Positions 12,152 to 23,085 of a stretch of 64,000 bases of DNA are shown here, in pieces. Origin of the DNA: Tubiluchus corallicola (taxonomy: Eukaryota; Priapulida; Priapulimorpha; Priapulimorphida; Tubiluchidae); contig JAQGDQ010000210.1 in NCBI GenBank assembly GCA_030141605.1, positions 121,001 through 185,000 on the forward strand, read 5' to 3'. The position numbers were made by a program, and so were the translations under genes. The notes under the pieces were generated by a model. It was not told the origin of the DNA. It saw only the letters and a list, made by a program, of their open reading frames with translations, and did not search any database. Within the stretch, counting starts at the first letter, position 1. Each line of letters begins with the position of its first letter.

Positions 12152-12995
12152 AGGTCCTTTAGAAACATGTAGGGTCCTTTAGAAACATGTAGGTTCCTTT
12201 AGAAACATGTAGGGTCCTTTAGAAACATGTAGGTTCCTTTAGAAACATGTAGGTTCCTTTAGAAACATGTAGGGTCCTTTAGAAACATGTAGGGTCCTTT
12301 AGAAACATGTAGGTTCCTTTAGAAACATGTAGGTTCCTTTAGAAACATGCAGGGTCCTTTAGAAACATGTAGGGTCCTATAGGAACATGTAGGTTCCTTT
12401 AGAAACATGTAGGGTCCTTTAGAAACATGTAGGGTCCTTTAGAAACATGTAGGTTCCTTTAGAAACATGTAGGGTCCTTTAGAAACATGTAGGTTCCTTT
12501 AGAAACATGTAGGGTCCTTTAGAAACATGTAGGGTCCTTTAGAAACACGTAGGTTCCTTCAGAAACATGTTGGGTCCTTTAGAAACATGTAGGTTTCTTT
12601 AAAAACACACAGGGTCCTTTAGACACACGTAGGTTCCTTTAGAAACATGTAGGGTCCTTTAGAAACACGTATGTTCCTTCAGAAACATGTAGGGTACTTT
12701 AGAAACACGTAGGGTCCTTTAGAAACACGTACGTTCCTTCAGAAACATGTAGGGTACTTTAGAAACATGTAGGGTCCTTTAGAAACACGTATGTTCCTTC
12801 AGAAACATGTAGGGTACTTTAGAAACATGTAGGGTCCTTTAGAAACACGTAGGTTCCTTCAGAAACATGTTGGGTCCTTTAGAAACATGTAGGTTTCTTT
12901 AAAAACACACAGGGTCCTTTAGAAACACGTACGTTCCTTCAGAAACACGTAGGTTCCTTCAGAAACATGTAGGTTCCTTTAGAAATATGTAGGTT
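12152..12995. repeat. 20-bp satellite array, about 42 units
   Basis: The unit AGGGTCCTTTAGAAACATGT repeats in strict 20-base register. The fourth position varies between G and T (AGGG/AGGT). From about 12540 onward units diverge (CACGT for CATGT, CTTCAGAAAC for CTTTAGAAAC) and form a 60-base higher-order pattern around 12660-12840. The first half is much more homogeneous. There are no spacers, so this is not a CRISPR array. Confidence 0.95.
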
Positions 12996-13807
12996 GCAGC
13001 GCCTCAACTTTGGTTCCTTCCTGTCGACTTCAGGTTTTATATTTTATATGTTAATGTCACCTCAAAATTAATTTTTTTTATTTTGGAAAAACGTTTCATC
13101 ATTTTTTAAAATAATAAACTGGTAGTGTAAAATAATAATAACAGTAATAATAAAGGTAGAAAAAAATCTAGTATATTGTACTGTCATTAAAAATAATTTA
13201 GCTGCACTTCAATAATTTTTTAAACAAAGCTAAAAAGAAATCTTACCACTTTCGCTTTGCTCCAAAACAAAATGTCTTCAAAGAAATTAATAACTAAATA
13301 CGACGCATATGGAAATTTCTAATCTAAGGCTCCATGGGTGGCCTCAGCTATCACAGACACGCCACCGTGCATACATCTTTGCCAAATAAGCCCACGTTCA
13401 AATAATCTGCAATAAACAAAAAAGCACAATTTTATTTTTGATAAACAGCCTGTCGCCATTAATGTACTAATTTTCAACATTTCTGTTTAGATGCGCCGTT
13501 TTGCTATGATCTAAATTATGTTAACTATGTTAGCATAAATAATAAAAGCACTTTGCATGAATCCCGAAGCAGTTAGAGAAAGAGCCACTGGTGTAATTCT
13601 ACAGATCAAGAAGCTCCTCAAGGCTTCACAAAGAAGCCAGATGAGATTGTTCCACAATTCTTAATGACACGCAGAGTTTTTGCCAGACCTAGAACATGTC
13701 TGATGGATTTCTAACAGCTTAAGAGGTCAATTATCTAGTCTTGCAGGCTTAGGCTAATCTGTTACCATCAGAATTCAGAATGCTGTACTAACGCCTGTTG
13801 ACCATAG
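12996..13807. other. Non-coding stretch
   Basis: AT-rich single-copy-looking sequence. No exon, RNA gene or array recognised. Confidence 0.45.
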
Positions 13808-14275
13808 TTAAAGGAAAATCAGTTTATAGTTAATTTTGTTCGTCTTCGCTGTTACTTTCACCATTCACTAGTTAGATGTACACTAGCGCCTGCATCTGGA
13901 AACGTGTTGTACAAAAAAGTGTTCAGTTGTGACATAGTGCACACGTTCGAGAGCTCACGTGTGAGCACAGACGTACATTTGAAATTTGAATCTTAAACTT
14001 AAAATTTGCTGTGTTTTTGTATGTGACACTGAATGATGACAATAGCACTGTACTCCAAATTTCGTTCTTGCTAACACATGCAACACAGAAAGTGTGCTGT
14101 TGAAAGATTTGTTCAGTTGTGATGTCATCACTAGTGTGTGCTTGCCAGTTTTCAATTAAGTTTTCAACCTATTACTAGTTATCAGAAACGCTTTGGTATT
14201 AGCTAGCTTTTAAATTGCACATTTTGCCGTAGTTCAAAATGGAGTAGGATACGAAGTCTTCATGCTTTCCTTTAA
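13808..14275. mobile_element. Candidate TTAA-bounded MITE
   Basis: The left end is TTAAAGGAAAATCAG. The right end, reverse complemented, is TTAAAGGAAAGCATG. The shared inverted terminus is ten bases before the ends diverge. The 468-bp length and TTAA boundaries fit the other TTAA elements here, and an internal segment GTTCAGTTGTGA occurs twice (near 13923 and 14110). The short terminal match makes it weaker than the copies at 20507 and 33259. Confidence 0.4.
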
Positions 14276-17025
14276 AAGAAATCAACCACAAACAGGACAG
14301 TAATGTTCAGGATTGCAACCATTGCACTAAAGTAGGCCAAATAGCACTTTACAATGCTGAAATGGTCTAAAATCCATCAAAATCTGCATTCAATGACATC
14401 CTCGTGCACTCTACCTCATTTCACCCTCGCTGTGTAACTACATAGACCTCTGTTCAGTCCTTTTATTGACGTTTAAATGGTATACACTTTTAAACAAAAT
14501 GTTTATTGGCATTGACTAACAATGATGTTTACAGAGACTGTCAATACAACTGTCACTAAGACTAACAGTAAAAACTCAACGCTGTTAGTATCAAATAACT
14601 TTGTCTAAATTAGTTTTCCATACGCACACCGAGAGGGCGACACAGTAAAGATCAACACCATATATGGCCTGCTCCTCTTCCTCTATTTTCTCATAAATGT
14701 TGAAATAACACAAACCACACGAGCTGCCCCCCGAAGCTGCACCGCGAAGCCAGGCTTTACCACTATACATTCATAACAATCAAGCGTGTAAGTGGAGACT
14801 ATACTAATATTACACTAAGTGAACGAACGAGCATTTTTGACGTTTGGGGTGAAGGCCCTGCTCAAGATAGTAGGCAATAACTCAATGAAGTTTTACTGGG
14901 GGTGAGTTTACAGGCATCCAGTGTGTGGGTAGTGAGAAATATCAAAGATTGTTGTCACACACTCCCGGTTTGGTAAATCTTATGCCAGTTATCCCTCTTC
15001 AATAATATTAATAACACAAATCGCTTGCACGTAATTTAACTAATCAATACAATTTTGTACAAAGTATGCTCGCAGTAGGGTAACTAATATGGGTAACGTA
15101 CAACCACTTCAAGATACACCTCACATTTTATCATTCTCTTTTCTACCCGGCGGTAATTTGTCTGCTCTACTATTGGCTTCAACGCATCACCATCAAAGCG
15201 TGCAGTTACTGTAGAACAGCCTGGGCAGGCCACTCTACGGAAAATGTTTATTGCTAATATGGTAAACATGGTTTTGGAATAAACACAAGGATCACACAAT
15301 ATGCATTTTTTAGTTTCAAATATTGTCAAACAATACATTGTGTCATTGTTCGGTTGTATCCAATGTTACTATACAATCGCAGTGGCTCCCTCTTTCATTG
15401 TAAACAGTATTTGCCATCACACTATTTTCTCCCAGTGGGTAACATCGTACCCTGGGTCACATGACAAACAGCCAATCAATCAATAACAAAGGACGGCGTC
15501 ATAATTATTGATTACGGCAGATTGGATAATGCATGCGCGTATTAAGTGTGGTGCATGGAGACAAGAACAGTGCCTTAATTGTCTGGCTTCTAATTACGCA
15601 TAACTCCCTATCCGGCATGTGTACGATAAATATCTGTCATCACTACTCTGCTCATGTTTCCGATTCTTTCCCAGCTGGATTTACATTCGAAAAGCTAAGG
15701 CCAATGTAAACGATCTCATTCACAACGGAAATTAATTTAAATAATTATGGCCTAATTAGAAAACTTTTAAAGAGTACAAAAAGAAATTTCTGTCTTTTAC
15801 TTTCCTGTGTGTTCTACATGCGGTTACTTGCCGTGCAATTTGCTGCGGCCTGAAAAAGGACAAAAAGAGGGTAGGACGCACGAATATATAGGAATCCTAT
15901 AGATACATATGAGGTAGTAAACGTACTCAACATACCTTTACATTTGCTCTACCCCTGCGGCTGATGATAAGATAGTTTAAATATGATAATCGTTGTAACA
16001 CTTTAACTTTACGCACAGAATAATGATATATTTATAAAGACCTTTAATATATGACAATAATGATATACATCAATTGACGTCTTGTACACACGGATATTTT
16101 CAATTCAATCTTTATAAGCGTTGGACTAACGTACATCCACTGATATAGTGGGGCAATGTTTACGTTAGCTTCAACATCAACCAATACTAAATGGAACTTT
16201 CTTCATTCGTTAGTCGCTGAACACCAACGAGCAGGGCTTTTTTCCTTGCTAACAATAACATAGTTTGGGTAAACCAAGCACAATCACGCCACGTCTACAC
16301 GCAATCAGCGAACACATATTGGAAGCACATGCGTATCCGGTACGGGCAAATATCTTATACGCATAGTGTGCAGGCAGCATGCTGCAGGAAGCCATTAAAA
16401 CTTATTAACGTTACGGGGGAAAAGCTGTACTGAAGATGAATAGCTTCTTGTTCTCAGTCTCCAAGTGACTTTGGGAGCTTAACCTCAAATGACCGACCCG
16501 GATGTTCTGAGAAAGTCATCATACGGTCCACACGGAGAAATTAAATACGTCCACAGTAGCTCACAAGTCGTCCACAGGATTGTAAGTCATGTTATATGAG
16601 TTTGTAGCTGTTTGTGTACATGTCACTGTCTTGTTGGACACGTATGTTTGCGTAAACAGCACCCTTGCAGTTGTCTTGCGGCTGGCAAGACGTCAAAATA
16701 AATCGTTAATCAAAACTAGTACATGAACTCGTTGAACAGGCGAAGAAGCCATGGAATCTGCACAGAAGCCATTTATACTGTACGGACTACCAACGATTTT
16801 CAAATTCTATAGTAGTGTTTACAAGTCCACTTACGTAAACAATTTACACAGTCTGTTCTGTTTTTGTTTGTCTGTTTTGGCATTTTTCATGCTGTCAGTA
16901 CAGAGAATACATACTCTCATGTCTTAATTCAAAGGTGACCTGCTCGCTAATGTTCTAGTGCTGACAATTTAAAGTAAATTATTAAAAAGTCAGAAATAGA
17001 AAGAGTAAGAAAGACAGGAAACTAA
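14276..17025. other. Non-coding stretch
   Basis: No supported gene. Frames such as 15084-15338 (-) and 15301-15486 (+) overlap on opposite strands without family resemblance. No arrays seen. Confidence 0.45.
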
Positions 17026-17026
17026 A

Positions 17027-17087
17027 AGAGAGAGGGGAGGGAGGGAGAGAGGGGAGGGAGGGAGGGAGGGAAAGAGAGACAGAGACT
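17027..17087. repeat. GGGA/GA purine microsatellite
   Basis: An imperfect run of GAGAGAGGGGAGGGAGGGAG type, all purine on the + strand. The - strand frame over it, rich in Ser, Leu and Pro, is a product of the repeat. Confidence 0.85.
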
Positions 17088-19920
17088 AAGGACAGAATAA
17101 GAAAGAGCAAGATATTGAATAAAATTGTACACCGAATCATAACTATCATCATATAAATATGCGAGAGGCATTACAAAGCGTGATCGATAAGGGTGGATAA
17201 ATATAAGAGATGGCCAAAAAGCAAGCATTCGTGAAAAATTCACTAAAAAATTCACTTCACTTTGCATTGGAATAAAACTTTTTGGTACGAAATAGATGCA
17301 TCTGTTATGAATAATACAAAGTTTACTTGCTTAGTTAGAAAATTATTAAAATTTCGAAATTTCTATGCAGTTTAAATAAAGAGGCTCAAAAGAAACAAAA
17401 AACGTTTATCCTTCAAACAATTGTTGGACTGTTGGAATTTTTTCCTGATACTACAATTACTTTTCTCAACCGAGATCGGAATGGGTCAATAGCTTCATTG
17501 GGAATAGACTGTGAGTCGTACTAATTTCTGATGCAATAAATACAATACAATCTTACTAATTTCTAGTTTTTTTTCACTTTTATGGGCTCGACGACAGTAT
17601 GAAGTATAAAATGCGGAATTCCTTAATAAAAATGAGCTAGTAAGTGCTGAAATGGTTCCAGCTTAAGCTACTAAATTTATACACAAAGGAATAGAAATTC
17701 TTGCCTCTGTGGCATTTTAAAAATATTTACTTTTTCTGCCCACTCTGTATATTGATCATTTTTCTCTTTTTGCAAAATCAGCATCTCGCTGTCAAAAAAT
17801 TTATATGCAGTTTAAGAAAGCAATGATTTTTCCCGTATAAACGGATCATAAAAGGTAACTTAACCTTAACATCAGTGAAAGTCAATGACAATACAGACTT
17901 ACTAAAAGCTAAAAAGTCACGTTTGATCACTACATAAACGTAGTATTCAGATTTCAAGCGACTTTTGAAGAGACACGAAAAGGGCAATGGAAATCTGGAA
18001 TGTAGCGTTCAAAACAACAGAAATGTCCTTTAAGATAGTAAATTCTGTAAATCTGGACACAAAATCTTATCGACAACTAGCTTAGCGTAATCTGATATTA
18101 CAAAAATTATAATTTTGATAGGAAAATCAATTTAATAACTGTGTTCGTTATAAGAGCAATAACGAAATACTATGCATTAGTCAAATGCAAAACCGAACAC
18201 TATATTGTAAAGACCGTATCTACAATTACGCTGCTTAGCATTAACGTAATTTAACTTCCATGTTCAATCAAAGTATTCAATCTATACATAAAGCAAAATT
18301 ATAGCTTTTTATATCAATACCTGCTAAAAATAACACGAATTTTCGAAGTTGCGATGTTGATTAAGGGTTTCCTCTTGATTTTTTGCACCAAACGCACGAA
18401 CTGCACTGAACACAGAAGTCTTTTTTACAGCAAACACGGAATGAACATGTTTTCTTAGGTGCTGCACATAATAAGTAAGCGCAACCTCGTTTCATGCCAC
18501 GCCACCATCTGCTAGTCGTTATATTATGATTTTCATGTCTATATATTGGAGACTATTTATGTTTGCACGCTGTACCACAGCCTCCAAATTGGCTGTATCG
18601 GTGCAGTTTTCTGATGCAAATGGAAAGCACGTCGAGCAGCGGTTTTCCGAGGCGTACGAAATCTAAAAGTGCGCAACATCGAAGCCCATACACATATGCA
18701 ATGCTGTTGCACCTATAACAGGCTGCAAGCCAGCTTCCATTAACAGTGTACAGTAAATTTACACGAACGCAAGTAAATTAGCCACTTGCAGATTACAATT
18801 CACATTAGCAAACAGGAAAAGCAATTAATATAAGGAAGCCAGGTTGTGCCAGCGATTTTAATTTGACGAACAGCTAAATTTATAGCTTACAAGTTTAGAG
18901 ACCCAGGAAACAAAGCGAACTAAATTACTGAACAGGAAGAAAAGGGAATTTTAAAATATATCCCAGAAAAGCTTCCCATACAAAGTTATATCACTTTACG
19001 CTACGCTTACCTGTTTGAAAGACATGTATAACACAAAAATTCTCAATTTAAAATGTCCGCGCTTGCTGGTAAAACCTCACTGGTTTACCAAAAAACACAT
19101 TATTACTGACTAGATAAACTTATACTTTTGCTTAGCTAGTGAAGAGTGTGCTACGAATGCTCTGATTATTTCTTCGAAATTTAAAGAATTATCTAACTTG
19201 TTCCAGAAGACGTACTGTCAAAATGTGCCTAACGGTCTCAGCGGAAGTTAAAATTTGAAATTCTCTACAGCGTTGCTGCTAATTCAAGCTCTGTATGCAA
19301 TAGCACGTAGGTGATGCACAATTTCAAAGCGATTTTTTAACTTAATGTAAGAATTGTGTTTCCTTGTGCTTTAAGCTTCTACTACACACCCCAGTATACA
19401 CAAACGCAATATTTTCACTAAGATCTACATACGCAGTAGAAAAGATGCTGATTTTTCTCTTATTCAAAAAGCAAAAAAACATTTAAGCAATCCTTGCGCT
19501 GTATTATAGATTTAAGCTAAAGGTTTAAACGATAGAGCGCAATTTCAGTGAAAAACGATTACAAGACAACTTCTAAAATCAAATTAGTTATGCATGAAAA
19601 GCACGCACAATGGTTACAACGGCCAGATTGCCAATGATAGCATAATATTATACTATATCTTTATGTAAACATTTTAGTACTTATTGATTTTCAATAATCA
19701 GACAACAAAGCGATGAATCAAGTCTTTCAGACGCGGTGTCTTACATCACCAAGTGCCCACATTCAAAGCAAATGCATTTATTGTTTCAATCATGGAGACT
19801 GCAGCTCGATAAGTGAATTTACTTGCTCACAAAATCAGAAGCCACCCTCTCCCTTAGCGGGATAGCCTGTTTCAAACATCCGCGCATCTTTTTTAAATTG
19901 TGAATTATAGGTCTCGAAGG
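17088..19920. other. Non-coding stretch
   Basis: AT-rich with scattered short frames. No exon, tRNA or array recognised. Confidence 0.45.
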
Positions 19921-19930
19921 CAGCGGTGCG

Positions 19931-19944
19931 GTTGCTATGGCAAC
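19931..19944. promoter_or_regulatory. X-box (RFX-type) palindrome
   Basis: GTTGCTATGGCAAC is an almost perfect inverted repeat matching the RFX X-box consensus (two RGYAAC half-sites), a motif known from ciliary gene promoters in animals. About 40 bases to the right is TGACGTAA, a CRE-like half palindrome, followed by ATGCATAT. No coding exon could be placed nearby, so it may be a distal element or chance. Confidence 0.4.
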
Positions 19945-20506
19945 GGCTTTGCATTAGATAAGAAGCGCTGTGAAATGTAAGTGACGTAACAGTGAATCTC
20001 CAATGCATATTAGAATAATTCCTGGGACGCAATGAAAATTAATTGCTAAATGGAACATGACAGGTTTCATCAAAGCCAGTTATGCTAGACTGCTCACTGG
20101 GCATTGCGTCATTACTCAGTAATAGTCACATTAATGAATGCAAATGAGGCAGTGTACACATAATGTATCTATAAACAAATATCTAAACAACCGTCATAAT
20201 AGGTATTTGCAGTTTTGTACTCAGCATGACACGCGTGAAATAAAAAGTTTAAACAATAAACAAATATTTTAATTACAACTTTTTAGCAGCCACAAATAAA
20301 ACGTTTTTGTCAATGTTAATCACACAACTGAAACAAATTTATAAACAAAAAGAATTTACAATAAATCAGAGGTTCATATTTCGTGCTGTAAAACTACTAA
20401 GCAACAGCATATGTACAAAGATTTACAAAATTTTTGGGGTACATCAATGCAACAGTCGAACTTACTCAAAATTAGTACACTTTCTACCAGCTTCGTATAG
20501 TGCTAC

Positions 20507-20876
20507 TTAAAGGAAGGGGCGAGTCACTTAGGATGTTGAGTTTATTTTATTGTTATCACTTAAACTTGGAAAAAGCTGACTATAAAGGGTAAAGGTAATT
20601 TACACTACCGCTGTATAGAAATTTTTCACACGAGGTAGTAGCCGCCATTCACTTGAAAATCATAACGTAACTGCTGGACGTCTTGTATTATTCTTGCACG
20701 CGTGTCGCGAACGCAAATGTATCATTCATTAGCTTTAGCACATGCATCGCGGCTTTCCGCAAGCGCGCGTTGCTTCAACTAATTCAACTTCTAATTTTTA
20801 ACTTCACAAAAACAGCACAAAATTAGCTATCTAATTTTTTGCAAAAACTTCCAAGAAGGCTTGGCCTTTCCTTTAA
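20507..20876. mobile_element. TTAA-bounded MITE, family A copy 2 (internally deleted)
   Basis: The left end is TTAAAGGAAGGGGCGAG. The right end, reverse complemented, is TTAAAGGAAAGGCCAAG, matching at 13 of 17 bases. Both ends carry TTAA, the target site duplicated by piggyBac-type transposases. The inside aligns with the other family A copies, but at 370 bp it is shorter than the roughly 550-bp copies at 8894 and 54301, so an internal part is missing. It has no coding capacity, which makes it a non-autonomous element. Confidence 0.75.
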
Positions 20877-20933
20877 AAACAGAAGAGAAAGCTTAACGCG
20901 TTACTATGATTTCCCAATAACCCAACTGGGTAT

Positions 20934-21812
20934 GTGTGGGATATAATGGTGTATATAAATGTATTGCAAGCCCACAATATGTGTGGGATATAGTGGTATA
21001 TACAAGGGTATTGCAAGCCCACAATATGTATGGGATATAGTGGTATATACAAGGGTATTGCAAGCCCACAATATGTGTGGGATATAGTGGTATATACAAG
21101 GGTATTGCAAGTCCACAATATGTGTGGGATATAGTGGTATGTATAAGTGTATTGCAAGCCCACAATATGGGTGGGATATAGTGGTATATATACGTGTATT
21201 GCAAGCCCACAATATGTATGGGATATAATGGTATATATAAATGCATTGCAAGCCCACAATATGTGTGGGATATAGTGGTATATATAAGTGTATTGCAAGC
21301 CCACAATATGTGTGGGATATAGTGGTATATATAAGTGTATTGCACGCCTACTTTGAGTGTGGTATATATAAGTGTATTGCAAGCCCACAATATGCATAGG
21401 ATATAGTGGTATATATAAGTGTATTGCAAGCCCACAATATGTGTAGGATATAGTGGTATATATAAGTGTATTGCAAGCCCACAATATGTGTAGGATATAG
21501 TGGTATATATAAGTGTATTGCAAGCCCACAATATGTGTGGGATATAGTGGTATATATAAGTGTATTGCAAGCCCACAATATGTGTGGGATATAGTGGTAT
21601 ATATAAGTGTATTGCAAGCCCACAATATGTGCAGGATATAGTGGTATATATAAGTGTATTGCAAGCCCACAATATGTGTAGGATATAGTGGTATATACAA
21701 GTGTATTGCAAGCCTACAATGTGTGGGATACAGTGGTATATATAAGTGTATTGCAAGCCCACAACATGTGTAGGACATAATGGTATATATAAGTGTATTG
21801 CAAGCCCACAAA
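20934..21812. repeat. 47-bp satellite array, about 19 units
   Basis: The unit contains GTGTGGGATATAGTGGTATA and ATTGCAAGCCCACAATAT and repeats every 47 bases (for example at 20934, 20981 and 21028). One unit near 21343-21360 is shortened and diverged (CACGCCTACTTTGAG). Because 47 is not a multiple of three and the unit lacks stops in the three - strand frames, long overlapping - strand frames of up to 340 codons arise. These are artefacts of the array, not a gene. Confidence 0.95.
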
Positions 21813-22228
21813 TAAATAGGCTGTGTATTGCGCAGCGCAACAAGTAAAAGAAAACCAGAAACCAGCCATGTCTAATGTTTACAAACATTACAACTTTACA
21901 ACAGCTTCCAGACAACGTTTACTGCAGGTCAGAGTCCAAGTGTGTCTACTGTAAACGCCATCATACAGTGACGCTTGGCTTCTTTACGAGGCATCGATAC
22001 TGCCAAGGAAACATTTATAAACGCGACATTGCTACCTTTGCAATATATAAGCATTAATTCAGGAAGGAGTGTTGTCAACCACCGAGTTTCTACTTCCGTC
22101 ACTTAAAGGAAACATTGACCGTCCCAGATGTTTTTTTAAAATTTGAAGTTTTTTTTAAGAAAGCAACAGCGTAGAGAAAACGACAGAAAACGTAGTAAAG
22201 AAGATAAACATGCATACATTAAAAAACA

Positions 22229-22300
22229 CACTGAAGTGGAGTCGAACCACTCGACTCAGTAAATTAAAGATTCACTTATTGTCAATGCAGCTGCATTTAT
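22229..22300 (-). repeat. tRNA-Lys-like SINE head or tRNA pseudogene
   Basis: On the - strand there is a perfect B box, GGTTCGACTCC, within a T arm whose five-base stem AGTGG/CCACT pairs. Upstream, GTGAATCTTTAATTTAC folds as an anticodon arm with a TTT (Lys) anticodon, though C replaces the usual T33. AGCTGCATTGACAATAAG sits where the D arm would be. Overall it resembles tRNA-Lys, but the D arm and acceptor stem are degenerate, so a tRNA-derived SINE or pseudogene is likelier than a working gene. Confidence 0.5.
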
Positions 22301-22396
22301 TAACAACGTGCCATTATAGACCTGTTTTGTAAGAAAACTCAGATGTGTCAATGCTTATCTTTTTGGTGTTTTTTGCTTCAAAATCGAGTTTGGTTC

Positions 22397-22445
22397 AGCA
22401 AGATTCGAATTCGACTAAACTCGGTAAATTAGTGGTTTGACGCCT
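22397..22445 (-). repeat. Second tRNA-like half next to the Lys-like copy
   Basis: Read on the - strand, CACTAATTTACCGAGTTTAG followed by TCGAATTCGAATC resembles the anticodon-to-T-arm part of the tRNA-like copy 150 bases to the left. Two tRNA-like segments in one orientation suggest a dimeric SINE or a tandem duplication. Confidence 0.35.
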
Positions 22446-22450
22446 TCGAC

Positions 22451-23085
22451 GTAGGCCTACTACCGTAGCAACGTACATTTTTGACCCAAGATGTAGCCTA
22501 CCAGCGTAGTAACATTTTTCACCCAAGATGTAGCATAGTAGTCTAGTAAAATTTCTCACCCCAAGATGTAACCTACTAGCCTAGTAACATTTCTCACCCC
22601 AAGATGTAACCTACTAGCCTAGTAACATTTCTCACCCCAAGATGTAACCTACTAGCCTAGTAACATTTCTTACCCAAAATGTAACCTACTAGCCTAGTGA
22701 CATTTTTCACCCAAGACGTACCCTACTAGTCTGGTAACATTTCTCACCCCAAGATGTCATCTACTAGCCTAGAAACATTTTTCACAAAAGGCATAAAGCT
22801 ATAGTAGCTTAGCAACATTTTTCATCCAAAATATAGACTCCTAGCAACATTTTTCACAAAAGATATAAAGCTATAGTAGCTTAACAACATTTTTCATCCA
22901 AAATATAGACTCCTAGCAACATTTTACATAGAGGTCTAGTATCTTAGCAACATCTTTCATCCAAAAGGTAGACTTATTAGCCAAGCAACATTTTTCACCC
23001 AACATGCAAGCCAACTAGCATAGCAACGTATTTTAACATTTTTCACCCAAGACTGGGCTTACTGGTCAAGCAACATATTTTGTCA
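22451..23085. repeat. 38-bp satellite, diverging toward the right
   Basis: The unit is AAGATGTAACCTACTAGCCT plus AGTAACATTTCTCACCCC, with near-identical copies at 22563 and 22601. Units on both sides, especially after 22750, are shortened or degenerate (CTAGCAACATTTTTCA). The two near-identical copies lie in the left-centre of the array, which ends in weak matches near 23080. Confidence 0.88.

Noticed and set aside
12152-12995. CRISPR-like array
   Set aside because: Units are contiguous with no variable spacers, and the window is animal nuclear DNA.
20873-21915. Long - strand frames (312 and 340 codons) over the 47-bp satellite
   Set aside because: The frames exist only because the repeat unit has no stops. 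All three frames give the same cyclic peptide, and there is no domain or flanking exon support.
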